A program made the translations under genes and the position numbers. A stretch of 64,000 bases of DNA, taken from the NCBI RefSeq assembly GCF_014897815.1, contig NZ_JABUZG010000084.1, positions 62,001 through 126,000 of the forward strand, written 5' to 3'. The DNA comes from Psychrobacter sp. PG1. GTDB lineage: Bacteria; Pseudomonadota; Gammaproteobacteria; Pseudomonadales; Moraxellaceae. The notes beneath the pieces were generated by a model. The model had not been told where the DNA came from. It did no database searches and was given only the letters and a program-made list of their open reading frames with translations. Of the stretch, positions 1 to 10,100 are shown one piece after another; within the stretch, counting starts at the first letter, position 1, and every line of letters begins with the position of its first letter.

Positions 1-1935
1 TAAGATTTGTGAATGACCATCTTGATGCTGCAAGCCTTCGCCGTTTAAGGTGGTACGACCAGCTGTTGCACCCAGTAAGAAACCTTGTGCTTGACAATCG
101 CCTGCCGCCCAAGCCAAATCACCCACACGTTGGAAACCAAACATCGAGTAATAGATATACATCGGAATCATCGGTAGCGCGTTCACAGAATAACTGGTTG
201 CCAACGCTATCCACGTACTCATTGCGCCTGCTTCGTTGATGCCTTCTTCTAACATGTGACCGTCGATGGCTTCTTTATAGCCCATCAAAGCTTCACTATC
301 TTCTGGGGTATATTTTTGCCCAACTGCAGAGTAGATACCCAATTGACGGAACATACCTTCTAAACCAAAAGTACGCGCTTCATCAGGTACAATCGGCACG
401 ACGCGATCTTGGATGTCTTTATTTTTTAGCATAGCTGACAACAAGCGTACGAATACCATCGTTGTCGATTGCTCTTTACCATTGCTGCCTTTTAATACCC
501 GATCAAACATTGACAGTTCAGGAATATTCAATGGGATATGCCCACTGCGGCGATTTGGCAAATGACCACCTAGCGCTTCGCGGCGACCTTTAAGATACTT
601 CATCTCTGCCGACCCTTCTTCAGGGCGATAGAATGGTAGCGTCTCTAGCTGCTCGTCAGTAAATGGTAAATCAAAGCGATCACGGAAATACATCAACGCT
701 TCTTGATCGAGTTTCTTAATCTGATGTGATTTATTAACCGCTTGTGTTTGAGCTGATAAACCATAGCCTTTAACGGTTTTGACTAAAATAACGGTTGGCT
801 GACCTTTGGTTTTCATCGCTTCACTGAATGCAGCATAAACTTTCATTGGATCATGACCACCACGATTCAATCGCGAGATATCCTCATCAGATAGCGCATC
901 AGCCATCTCTTCTAACTCAGGATATTTACCAAAGAACTCTTTACGAGTGAACTCAGCTGTACGGGCTTCGTATAGCTGATACTCACCATCGACCACTTCT
1001 TCCATACGATGTTTGAGCACGCCCGTTTTATCATTGGCAAGTAAGCTGTCCCATTTACCACCCCAGATAACTTTAATCACACGCCAGCCAGCGCCGCGGA
1101 ATACAGACTCTAGCTCTTGGATAATTTTACCGTTACCACGGACTGGACCATCAAGACGCTGTAAATTACAGTTGACGACCCATATAAGGTTATCTAGCTT
1201 TTCACGGCCAGCGAGAGAAATAGCCCCTAAGCTTTCTGGCTCATCCGTTTCACCATCACCCAAGAATGTCCAAATCTTACGACCTTCTTTCTCTAGCAAA
1301 CCGCGGTTTTCCATATAGCGATGTACATGCGCATGATAAATCGACATGATCGGACCAAGTCCCATCGATACGGTTGGGAACTGCCAATAATCAGGCATAA
1401 GGTATGGATGCGGATAGCTTGATAAGCCTTTGCCGCCGACTTCACGACGGAAATTATCAAGCTGATCTTCGGTCAATCGACCTTCTAAATAAGAACGCGC
1501 ATAAATACCGGGTGCTGAGTGACCTTGATAATAAATCATGTCACCACCGAAATGATCGCTAGCAGCACGGAAAAAATGGTTAAAACCTGTCTCATATAGC
1601 GTGGCACTAGAAGCGAATGTTGCTAAGTGACCACCCAAATCGTCGTCATTTTTGTTCGCGCGCATGACCATGGCCAATGCGTTATAGCGAATCAAAGCAC
1701 GGATTTTGCGCTCAATGGTTAGGTCGCCAGGGTACATCGGTTCATCTTCAACGGCGATGGTATTGATATAAGCGGTATCGAGACGATTGAACGGCAGGTC
1801 TTCTTGAACTGCCATATTGTATAAAGCTTTTAGCAGAAACTGAGCACGATCTTTGTCTGCATGTTTGATAACAGATTCAAACGCTTCCAGCCACTCTTGG
1901 GTTTCGGTGCTATCAGCATCCTTATAATAATTCAT
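1..1935 (-). CDS. aceE: Pyruvate dehydrogenase E1 component, homodimeric type (3' end outside window)
   Basis: Thiamine-diphosphate-dependent E1 subunit that decarboxylates pyruvate and reductively acetylates the lipoyl groups of AceF, feeding acetyl-CoA to the TCA cycle in the cytoplasm. 645 codons are present; the family is about 890 residues, so the C-terminal quarter lies beyond base 1. The thiamine-diphosphate motif GDGETDEPESL is at about residues 226-236. Other AceE signatures are the N-terminal NTIAVEDEPMYPGDL, the active-site stretch GGDMIYYQGHSAPGIYARS and, near the window edge, the GLQHDGHS histidine segment. The ATG start at 1935 is preceded by AAAGGACA at good spacing. aceF would be expected downstream, outside the window. 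Identity is certain; only the end is missing. Confidence 0.97.
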   Translation of the reverse strand, partial: MNYYKDADSTETQEWLEAFESVIKHADKDRAQFLLKALYNMAVQEDLPFNRLDTAYINTIAVEDEPMYPGDLTIERKIRALIRYNALAMVMRANKNDDDLGGHLATFASSATLYETGFNHFFRAASDHFGGDMIYYQGHSAPGIYARSYLEGRLTEDQLDNFRREVGGKGLSSYPHPYLMPDYWQFPTVSMGLGPIMSIYHAHVHRYMENRGLLEKEGRKIWTFLGDGETDEPESLGAISLAGREKLDNLIWVVNCNLQRLDGPVRGNGKIIQELESVFRGAGWRVIKVIWGGKWDSLLANDKTGVLKHRMEEVVDGEYQLYEARTAEFTRKEFFGKYPELEEMADALSDEDISRLNRGGHDPMKVYAAFSEAMKTKGQPTVILVKTVKGYGLSAQTQAVNKSHQIKKLDQEALMYFRDRFDLPFTDEQLETLPFYRPEEGSAEMKYLKGRREALGGHLPNRRSGHIPLNIPELSMFDRVLKGSNGKEQSTTMVFVRLLSAMLKNKDIQDRVVPIVPDEARTFGLEGMFRQLGIYSAVGQKYTPEDSEALMGYKEAIDGHMLEEGINEAGAMSTWIALATSYSVNALPMIPMYIYYSMFGFQRVGDLAWAAGDCQAQGFLLGATAGRTTLNGEGLQHQDGHSQIL

Positions 1936-2565
1936 CACTATTGTCCTTTTTTATCAGTCAGTCCTGCCCGAAGACAGGATATTATTAAATCAAAGTGTTA
2001 CTTCAATATTGTCGTGCGGGAATAATTTTCTCAATGACTTCCTTGTTAATTTTAAGAAGCGAGATTTATAGTAGGGTGCGGTTATGCAGCAGTATTTGAC
2101 CGACTCATAACCTGGAGCAGCCTCACATAGCCAAAATAAAAACAGCGCTACTATCCATCGCATATGAACTGAGTATTTAAAAGTGGTTAGATAATAAAAT
2201 GCTAACCCAACTTTTATAGTCAATTATCAAATGATAATAACTCTTTATTATAGGCTCTTATGCTGCAGTTGTTTATAGCTGTAAAGAAATGGTGATATGA
2301 CAAGTATTTTTGAAATAAATAATCATTAGTTTTTTTAGAAATGTTTCAAAGAAATATAAGGATTGTTTGCTAACGAGCTGACATCTATAACTAGATACTG
2401 TAGCTGGTCATGAAATATCTGCCATTCATCCACTTCGTAGGACTTTTACGAAATTATTGCTTAATATGTTAAGTTACGTAATATATACATTAGTTTAGTT
2501 AGTGAAATAATTGAGAACTAGTTAAACGCTTATAGCAAGTTTTAGCTTCTTATAGGAATAATCAT
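1936..2565. other. 630-base intergenic region between aceE and the exported-protein block
   Basis: This divergent region carries the promoter and leader of aceE to the left and of the 540-residue exported protein to the right. A short imperfect hairpin (1962-1979, arms TCCTGCC/GACAGGA) sits in the aceE leader just upstream of its ribosome binding site. A 77-codon minus-strand frame (1990-2223) exists but I do not trust it. The right half (2224-2565) is very AT-rich with no gene that I can support. No tRNA or repeat array is seen. Confidence 0.5.
1962..1979 (-). promoter_or_regulatory. Short hairpin in the aceE 5' leader
   Basis: The arms TCCTGCC and GACAGGA pair with one G-U-type mismatch around a CGAA loop, about 27 bases upstream of the aceE start. 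In the minus-strand RNA this is a compact stem just before the AAAGGACA ribosome binding site. It could be a leader stability element or chance. No regulator can be named. Confidence 0.25.
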
Positions 2566-4188
2566 ATGCATAAAATGCCATACGTTCTAAATTCAATAAT
2601 TTCACAACTATTCAGTGAACATATATATCGGGTGCTGGCATTGATAGCCGCTATGGGCTTGATGTTGGTTAGTAATACATCCTCTGCAAGAGTTGATAAT
2701 CCAGGCGCAGTTTGTCCTGCTGGTTTTTCAAAAGACAAACTGACAGATAGCGACTATACCAATTTATTTTTAAGTAGCAGCAATAATAACTACTTTAATG
2801 TCGCAGGTAATGCTTCAGATAGTATTCCACTACAAATGAAAATGGATCTTAGCGAATCTAGCACTAGTAATACTAATAATAACTTTAGCATTATAGATGC
2901 TAGCCAGTATAGGGTTATAAATATTGGTAGAAACTTTTCTACTCCAACTGCATATACAGATATTACACTAAGCTTTCGTAATAAAACGACCCAACAGCCT
3001 CTCTATTTGACCAACGTAGCTGTGAGTGCATTTGATATTGACTATTCAAATTCTGGTAATAATTTATTCGATGACTATGTACGCATTACAGGTACTACTG
3101 AATCTGGCTCTATTATTGATGGCACACTACAAACAATATCAGGCTCAAATGTCATATACTCTGCAGGATTAAACAACAGCACTTCCTTCAATTGCCCATC
3201 AAGAGATTTAGATACACGCTGTCAAGGCTCTATACAATTTTCTCAAGCTGTCAGTGAAGTGACATTTCGTTACACCAATAATCCTATATATGTTAAAAAT
3301 GACCCGACTAATCAAGAAGTACAAATTCGCGTAGACAATTACTGCTATGTCCCTCAGTATATATTTTCAGGTACAGTGTTTGATGATAACGGTGGTATTA
3401 CTGATACCCAAGCTGATGCTAATAACGCCAATATTACTAGTGGTACCTATTTTAATAAACCAAACTACTTTAACGGTGTATTTAATACCCCTCAGGAATT
3501 AGGTATTAGTGGGAGTAATGTAAGATTGGCTAATTGTTCTAATACATCTACTACTTATCCAACCCAATCGGTAATTAGAAACGGGGCTTCCGTCGGTGAG
3601 TATCAAATCAGTATTCCTAAAACAACACTGGCTAATAATACTAATCTTTGTTTGGTAGAAAGTCGAACAGGGGCTACTTATCCTATTCGCACTAGTAGTG
3701 AGAGCAGAAATGTTGGTTTCTCAGCAACCACTTATAATTATCCTAATAACAACTTTGGTAGAGTCATCGCTGCAAATGCCGCTTTGGTATTACAGAAGTA
3801 CCAGTTTGTGAATGATTGCAATGCCAGTACTTTAGTTTACGCCTCAGTTCCGATTACTGGCGATCCAAGAACTGGGTTCAGTATGGATCCTATCCAAGAT
3901 AATATCACTCCGCAGCAGTGTATTGCTTATAAGATAACTGCGACCAATCGTGCCAATCTCGCCATCAACAACTTCGTAATGAGTGATGTTCTGCAGAAAA
4001 AAGACGTTAAAGGTGCACAAGCCACGTCTATACGTGTGGCACCTACTGATCCTAATGGCAGCTTCGCTAATGGTAGTGTGGATATTGGACTAAATGGTAC
4101 GGTCCAGACGACTGAGTTAACATTGCCAAAAATAACCAAACGTGATTTTTATTTCAACACCAAATACGGCACTACTGTGAATCCTTAG
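2566..4188 (+). CDS. Exported SdrD/Cna-B-like protein with C-terminal LQKYQ module
   Basis: 540-residue secreted protein of unknown function. A hydrophobic signal segment (about residues 22-41, ending SSAR) follows a longer than usual N-region. The middle (about 265-395) begins FSGTVFDDNGG and reads like an SdrD-B/Cna-B type beta-sandwich (start motif, GISGSNVRL, a final strand with CLVES). From about residue 406 a module starting LVLQKYQFVNDC with a later QQCIAYKITATN and MSDVLQ recurs in the 695-residue protein downstream, so the two are related in their C-termini. The protein is rich in Asn, Ser and Thr and has scattered Cys pairs, as expected for an extracellular protein. The ATG at 2566 follows TAGGAATAATCAT, a good ribosome binding site. 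A strong terminator follows, so it may be transcribed apart from the next genes. Surface adhesin or appendage component is an inference. Confidence 0.75.
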   Translation: MHKMPYVLNSIISQLFSEHIYRVLALIAAMGLMLVSNTSSARVDNPGAVCPAGFSKDKLTDSDYTNLFLSSSNNNYFNVAGNASDSIPLQMKMDLSESSTSNTNNNFSIIDASQYRVINIGRNFSTPTAYTDITLSFRNKTTQQPLYLTNVAVSAFDIDYSNSGNNLFDDYVRITGTTESGSIIDGTLQTISGSNVIYSAGLNNSTSFNCPSRDLDTRCQGSIQFSQAVSEVTFRYTNNPIYVKNDPTNQEVQIRVDNYCYVPQYIFSGTVFDDNGGITDTQADANNANITSGTYFNKPNYFNGVFNTPQELGISGSNVRLANCSNTSTTYPTQSVIRNGASVGEYQISIPKTTLANNTNLCLVESRTGATYPIRTSSESRNVGFSATTYNYPNNNFGRVIAANAALVLQKYQFVNDCNASTLVYASVPITGDPRTGFSMDPIQDNITPQQCIAYKITATNRANLAINNFVMSDVLQKKDVKGAQATSIRVAPTDPNGSFANGSVDIGLNGTVQTTELTLPKITKRDFYFNTKYGTTVNP

Positions 4189-4240
4189 TAACTATTCCCC
4201 CTTGCTATATTATCAACCCTAAAGAATATTTTTTACTGAC

Positions 4241-4270
4241 AAAAGCCCTATCTCTATAGATAGGGCTTTT
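4241..4270 (+). terminator. Intrinsic terminator after the 540-residue exported protein
   Basis: Perfect 13-base arms AAAAGCCCTATCT / AGATAGGGCTTTT around a 4-base loop, with A and T tracts on both sides. It lies 53 bases after the stop codon and separates this gene from the DUF11 operon that follows. Confidence 0.9.
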
Positions 4271-4461
4271 ACCGTTTGTGTACTCCAAAATACCATTTGT
4301 CGTTTTTGTGGTGAATATTTGTATTGTTTGCGTGACAATCACATTAAGGAACAATTCTAACTTTATCAGCATCTCTTATTCATAGTTGATTGCAGTTTTT
4401 ACATTGCATGGGACGAAGTCAAGATTGACTTGATAATAATGGTTTAAGCAAGGAATACGAT

Positions 4462-4926
4462 ATGAAAGGTTTTAATTTTTTACGCAGTGCCATATTAGCA
4501 AGCTTAGCGTCGGTAATAGCATTAAGTGCTGCTCACGCCAATGATGCCTTAAAAATGGATTTAACAGCCAATCAAGTCACCAAAAACGCCGAAGGTAAGA
4601 TCTCTTATCTACCAGTTCGTAATGCTCCAGCGGGTACGGTCATTCAGTATAAGGCAACATACAGCAATATTATTAACAAAGATATCCAAGATCTGGCGGT
4701 CGTATTACCTATCCCTGCCAATATGGCTTTCACTGGTGAAGCTAATCCTACCAGTGCTCAAGCCAGTATCGATGGCAAGAACTATGCCGATATGCCACTG
4801 ATGCGTAAAGTCGATGGCAAAATGGTTAAAATTCCGTTTTCTGAATATCGTACCCTGCGCTGGAATATCAAGTTATTACCAGCACAGAAGTCTGCCGCCG
4901 TGGCACTTAACACGATCGTCAACTAG
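4462..4926 (+). CDS. Small secreted single-domain DUF11-like protein
   Basis: 154 residues with a clean signal peptide (hydrophobic stretch about 9-24, AHA cleavage site before NDAL). The mature part is one short beta-sandwich of the DUF11 / 'conserved repeat domain' kind: GTVIQYKATYSNIINKDI, then VVLPIPANMAFTG, then a strand with RTLRWNIKLLPAQKSA. DUF11 domains are usually found as tandem repeats in very long surface proteins, so a free-standing copy is uncommon. It is 51 bases upstream of the 695-residue DUF11 protein and very likely in the same operon. The ATG follows AAGGAATACGAT. Possible roles are a subunit, cap or periplasmic partner of the larger protein; none is shown by sequence. 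Confidence 0.78.
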   Translation: MKGFNFLRSAILASLASVIALSAAHANDALKMDLTANQVTKNAEGKISYLPVRNAPAGTVIQYKATYSNIINKDIQDLAVVLPIPANMAFTGEANPTSAQASIDGKNYADMPLMRKVDGKMVKIPFSEYRTLRWNIKLLPAQKSAAVALNTIVN

Positions 4927-4977
4927 ACCTCTCCTTCAACTCACAAAATCTTGCTCTTCTAATTTTAGGATATCTAT

Positions 4978-7065
4978 ATGAAATCAAATAATTTTAATTA
5001 TAGCCTGTTAGCCGTTGGTGTTGCTGCGGTGATGGGTATCTCTACTGGGGCTATGGCGGCTAAGCCTACTGGCGGTACTGGCACAGGTAGTTTCGATGTC
5101 ACTAACAAAGCAGAAGCCACTTATAAGGTTGCTGGTAACGACCAGTCGCAAACCGCTACTTCTAATGAAGTAACAGTCAAGGTCAATGAGCTTAGCTCAT
5201 TTAGCCTACTTACTGACAACGTTAATACTCCTATCAATCCACAAGCTAATTCAACAGCTACTTTCACACATACCTTAAAGAACGAAGGTAACGTAAATGA
5301 TAGCTATATTTTAGATTTAAAAAATGTTAACGGAGATGATTTTGATTATAGTGGCTATGTAGTCACTTATACAAAAACTAGCAATGGCACGTCTCAGAAC
5401 ATTACACTTGATGCTAATGGAAAAGCTACTACTGCTATTACTTTGACACCCAACGAAACTGCGAGTATCACAATTGTAGCGACTGCTAACACTGCACGTA
5501 GTATGGATAAAAACGGTATCTTAACAGTTAGTGCTGAAAGTGCTTATTTAAAAGCTAAAAATACAGGTACGCCTGCAGCCTATACAGCGTCTAATACAGA
5601 CAACGCAAAAACCACTACGCCTGTCTATGCTATTACTAAATCGGCAGCTACTAACCTTGGTAACAAAAACTTAGATCTTAATAATGCCAACGCTTATATT
5701 GATTATACTATTACGGTCAAAAACGAAGGTAACATTAATGGTACCGCAGTCACTATTGAAGATGCTCTACCTAACGGTTTAACACTAGTCCCTTCTACAC
5801 AAACGGATATTTATACTGCTCCAGTCATAAAACGTAATAACGCTGTTATTACCGTAACTCCAGAGATTTCGACTAATAAAATAACATTCAAGAATGTTGA
5901 TATCGCTAAAAACGATGTAATTACCATCACTTTCCGTGCTAAAAAATCTAGTGCTGCTACTTCAACTAGTGATTTCTCAAACTATGCGACCGTTAAAGAC
6001 AACACTAAAAACGATGTTGATGCTAACACTCCTGATTTAATTGATCACTCAAATGACAAAACCAATGCTGGTGTTGCAGAAGTGAACTATGAAAACCCAG
6101 TAGGCACAGGTCCTTATCCAGGTAAAGACGATAACACTAATGCGACAGTAACCACTACAAACCAGACTCGTTCTATAACTATCAGTGAAGGAGTTAATAA
6201 AGAAGTGCCTTTGTTAACACCTAATACTGAAAATAAAGTTGGCAATACTTATATCTACACTATCACTAACAATGGTACTGATATTACAGAAGCAGCAACC
6301 GCTAATTCTGTTACATTCTCTGTTAAGCCTACTGCTAGTAAAATTAATGGTGTAGATGGTACTACTGATAACACTGACATTAGCATAGCCCGGGTGTTTG
6401 CAGATATTAATAACGACGGTGTTTTTAATATTGGCGACATAGAACTTACTGGCACTCAAGTTGGAACGACTTCAGAGTATACCTACGATTTAAATCAAGC
6501 AAAAACAACAGGTTTTGCTGCTGGTACAGCTAATGCTATTAAAATAGGTGTGCAAGTATCAACTTCTGGTACTGGTAGTAATCTTGTAGGTGGCAAAAAC
6601 AACATTAATGACTCTGAAACCTTGACCTTAGCGGTATTACCACAAGGGTCAGTAAATGGTACACCAAAACCTGTTGATGTCAGCACTACTTCGAAAACTA
6701 CTATGCAAGGTATTAATTTACAGAAATACCAGATAGTTGCTAATTGTGAGGCAGCACTACCTGCTGATAATAATGCTGCTTGGTCGAGCACTGCTACTAC
6801 CGCAACTTCTGGACAGTGTATCTTCTATAAATTAGAAGCGAAAAATACCTTTACTGAAAGTAATAGAGCTATTAGTAACCTTGCAATTTCAGATACATTG
6901 ATGTCATCTGTTACGTATCAGGGCAACTTTACTCCTTCAAAAGCAGTGACTGCACCAACTCAAATTGCTGCTCCGTTAATCAAAGGGATTTTTGCCACTT
7001 TAAATCCGCAAGAGACAGTAAATATCAGATTCTCTGTAAAACCTTCACAATCAGGCACTAACTAA
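4978..7065 (+). CDS. Secreted multi-domain DUF11 surface protein
   Basis: 695 residues. The signal peptide (about 1-27) ends GAMAA. The mature protein is a string of beta-sandwich domains. An N-terminal domain (about 40-190) holds SNEVTVKV and a run resembling alternating-strand immunoglobulin-like folds. A typical DUF11 domain lies at about 219-325 (AYIDYTITVKNEGNINGT, then IEDALPNGLTLV). A further domain at about 400-560 has the calcium-loop-like phrase FADINNDGVFNIGDIE. The C-terminal module from about 580 (INLQKYQIVANC, QCIFYKLEAKN, ISDTL) matches the end of the 540-residue protein at 2566-4188. It lacks a membrane anchor, an LPXTG site and an autotransporter barrel, so retention at the surface would need a partner; the barrel protein encoded next is the obvious candidate. 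The ATG is preceded by TTTTAGGATATCTAT. Confidence 0.8.
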   Translation: MKSNNFNYSLLAVGVAAVMGISTGAMAAKPTGGTGTGSFDVTNKAEATYKVAGNDQSQTATSNEVTVKVNELSSFSLLTDNVNTPINPQANSTATFTHTLKNEGNVNDSYILDLKNVNGDDFDYSGYVVTYTKTSNGTSQNITLDANGKATTAITLTPNETASITIVATANTARSMDKNGILTVSAESAYLKAKNTGTPAAYTASNTDNAKTTTPVYAITKSAATNLGNKNLDLNNANAYIDYTITVKNEGNINGTAVTIEDALPNGLTLVPSTQTDIYTAPVIKRNNAVITVTPEISTNKITFKNVDIAKNDVITITFRAKKSSAATSTSDFSNYATVKDNTKNDVDANTPDLIDHSNDKTNAGVAEVNYENPVGTGPYPGKDDNTNATVTTTNQTRSITISEGVNKEVPLLTPNTENKVGNTYIYTITNNGTDITEAATANSVTFSVKPTASKINGVDGTTDNTDISIARVFADINNDGVFNIGDIELTGTQVGTTSEYTYDLNQAKTTGFAAGTANAIKIGVQVSTSGTGSNLVGGKNNINDSETLTLAVLPQGSVNGTPKPVDVSTTSKTTMQGINLQKYQIVANCEAALPADNNAAWSSTATTATSGQCIFYKLEAKNTFTESNRAISNLAISDTLMSSVTYQGNFTPSKAVTAPTQIAAPLIKGIFATLNPQETVNIRFSVKPSQSGTN

Positions 7066-7111
7066 ATAGTAAGTATCAATTTATGAGCATTTTCGAGTGC
7101 TTGTAGATCCC

Positions 7112-7152
7112 CTCTAGCTTGAATTAATCACTTTTCATTATTCAAGCTAGAG
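7112..7152 (+). repeat. Perfect inverted repeat between two surface-protein genes
   Basis: 13-base arms CTCTAGCTTGAAT and ATTCAAGCTAGAG flank a 15-base AT-rich loop, 46 bases after one stop codon and 46 bases before the next start. There is no run of T after the stem, so it is not a standard terminator. It may be an mRNA processing or stability stem that sets the ratio of the small surface subunits to the large barrel protein, or an attenuator. Confidence 0.6.
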
Positions 7153-7198
7153 AATCTCTACCCTTACCCTCACTGATATTTTATTGGATAAGCGACAT

Positions 7199-10100
7199 AT
7201 GACTCTATCTACCATGACACCGTCTAATCGTACTGCATTGTGTTCAGCAAAGATCTCTGCGCTGTCATTGGCAATGTTGCTTATGCAATCAAATATCGCG
7301 ATTGCAGCTGATGCAGCAAACCCTAATCTGCAAATCATCAACAATATTGCAAATGCTAGCTATAACGTCAATAACCAGACTGACGTCACAATATCTAGCA
7401 CCTCAAACCAAGTACAAGTCAAAGCCTCAGACCTTCCTGAATACGGTATTGAACTCACTCAACAGCCGTTACTCACCGTTATGCCCAACGCCTTAGTTAA
7501 CTGGGTAAATGTCCTCAGCAATACCAGCTATAGCAACCAGACTGTTGAGCTAACATTGGCTGTATCTCCAACGCTCTCAAACTTAAAAGTCTATCAAGAT
7601 CTAAATAAAAACGGCGTCGTTGATAATGGTGATACTGAAGTTATTTTCGATAATTTAAGCGCACAAATCAAACTTGGACACAGTGAAAGTATCCAGTTCA
7701 TCGTGCAAGCTTTATCAGATGTTAACGGCAAAAGTGGCGATACTGCAGATATTAAAATTGGCGCTGTCGTTCTGGAGGACCCATCCGTATCGAGTGTCAA
7801 CGCGATTGATAGACTGATCATCGTTGAGCCTGAAATCAAATTTACAACTCCTAAGTTTGACGAAAACAAAACCACCTCACAAATCGATGAAAACGTCTAT
7901 ATCGATGCCAGCTATGCGCAGTGTAACGTTCAGCTAGATAAGCCAGATCAAGTATGGGTCACGATTACCTCTTTGTTGACGGGTGACAAATACGCATTGA
8001 AAGCGATTGAGACGGGCAATAGTACTGGTAAATACCAGCTATCAGCACCAACACAAAACAATGCCAACGCTATCAATGACAAATTTATTCAGACTCTAGC
8101 AAATGATACGTTGACTGCAAGTCTAGACGCCTGTATCGCGCCTTCTGTCGGCACTGGCGCTGAGCAGCTACCAAGCGAAGGTGACTTCACCGTACGTATC
8201 GATGACTTAGATACACAAATCAATATCGTCGATGATAGCCCAAGCTTAGTCGTCACCAAAGAAAGCGATGTTAAAAGCGCTGAATTTGGTGATTATGTTA
8301 GCTACACCATTAATATCACCAATAGTGGCAACTCTACCGCTTACGATGTACAACTAAAAGACGCCCTACCACGTGGTTTTGCTTATGTAGATGGTAGTGT
8401 ACGTGTCAACCAAACTACTGATATCAATATCGACCAAGCGCAAACCACTGAGTTTAAAGCTGATGGTAAATATCAGGTGCTAAATTTAGGTAATATGGCA
8501 AATGGCGAAAGTAAAAAAATTACTTACCGTGTCTTAATCGGTGCCTCATCATTAGGCGGTGATGGCATCAACCGCGCGACTGCTGTTGCTAGCAATGAGC
8601 AAGGTAAAAGCTTAGTTTCAAGAGAAGCACAGTGGAAGATTGAAGTAGAGCGCGGCGTCATGAATACTGATGGCATCATCATCGGTAAGGTCTACCACGA
8701 TATCAACCGTGATGGCATTCAACAAAAAGAAGATGGCGAACTTGGCGTTGCAGGCGTGCGTATCTACATGGAAAATGGTAACTTTGTCGTGACTGATCCT
8801 GAAGGTAAATATAACTTCTATGGTGTCAGTGCCAAAACTCACGTCTTAAAAGTTGACCGCACCACCATCCCTCATTCAACCGAGATGGTCACCCAAAGTA
8901 ATCGCAATGCTGGCGATGCGGGCAGCCGTTTCGTTGACTTGAAATATGGCGAATTACATCGTGCCGATTTCGGTATCGTTGTCGGTATGGGCGATAGCAC
9001 TGAGCGTTTGAATACGGAGCTTGTCGCTCGTAGCAAATCAGTGAGCGCTAAGAATGATAGCCTTGAGCAAGCAGTAAAAACCGAGCTAACCCTAGATCCT
9101 GACTACAATCGTGACTACGATGATAATGTAGACGCCAGTGGCTGCAACATCAATGGCGACTTAGATCTGGGCAGCAACTGTGACTCTGCTATCGTCAATG
9201 AGATGATCAATCCAGCCGCCAATCGTGTTGATATGACCGTAACTACGGTAGCACCGCCAGTAGAAAAAGAGCTGGAAGAATATCTCAAAGAAGTGGCTAA
9301 CAATGACGTGGCTTTTATCAATTTAAACGAAGGTCAACAGCTCAGCACTTATAAACAAATGGTACAAGTGCAAGCGCCACTGGGTTCAATATTTACACTA
9401 TATGCCAATGGAAAAGCAGTATCAGAACAACAAATCGGCAAAACTGCTGAGCAAGAAAAACAGAATGTGACTGCCTTTGATTACTATGCCGTCGACTTAA
9501 ATCGCGGCAACAATATCTTGCGCGGTGTCGCTACTGACGTGAATGGCAAAATTATCTCTGAGCAAACCATTAAAGTATCAACGCCAGACAATTTACAAGC
9601 CATTGACTATCGCACTCAAGCGCAGCTAGTACCGGCAGATGGCGTTAGCGATTATCAAGTCGTTATTAGCCTAAAAGACCGTGATGGCCGTCCTTATATC
9701 GCCTCAACACCTATCACTATCGATACCAATATCGGCCGTATCAATCTTAATGACAGCAGTAAAGATCAAGCTGGTACGCAAGTTATTGTCTCAGGTGGCG
9801 AGCTACTCATACCTGTGACTGCACCGAATGTACCGGGTAAAGGTGAGTTGGTCATCGACACTGGTAGCAGTAAACAGATTATCCCGTTACAATTTACCGC
9901 GCAATTACGTCCTCTCATTGCCGTCGGCATCGTCGAAGGCGCGATCTCACTTAAAGACTTTGATGGCAGCAGCATTACTGACGCCCAAGGCGCTTTTGAG
10001 CAAGAGCTCAATGATTTCGCTGGTAACGATGACTATACCGCTTCTGGTCGCGCCGCGATGTTCCTTAAAGGCAAAGTACGTGGCGATTATTTGCTCACTT

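Noticed and set aside
9..1318. Plus-strand frames inside aceE
   Set aside because: They are antisense shadows of aceE with no domain or ribosome binding site.
1990..2223. 77-codon minus-strand frame upstream of aceE
   Set aside because: It lies in the aceE leader with no clear ribosome binding site or recognisable domain. Its hydrophobic start could be chance in AT-rich DNA.
7184..7198. TTG start five codons before the ATG of the giant barrel protein
   Set aside because: GGATAAG fits the ATG at 7199 and the extra residues add nothing to the signal peptide.
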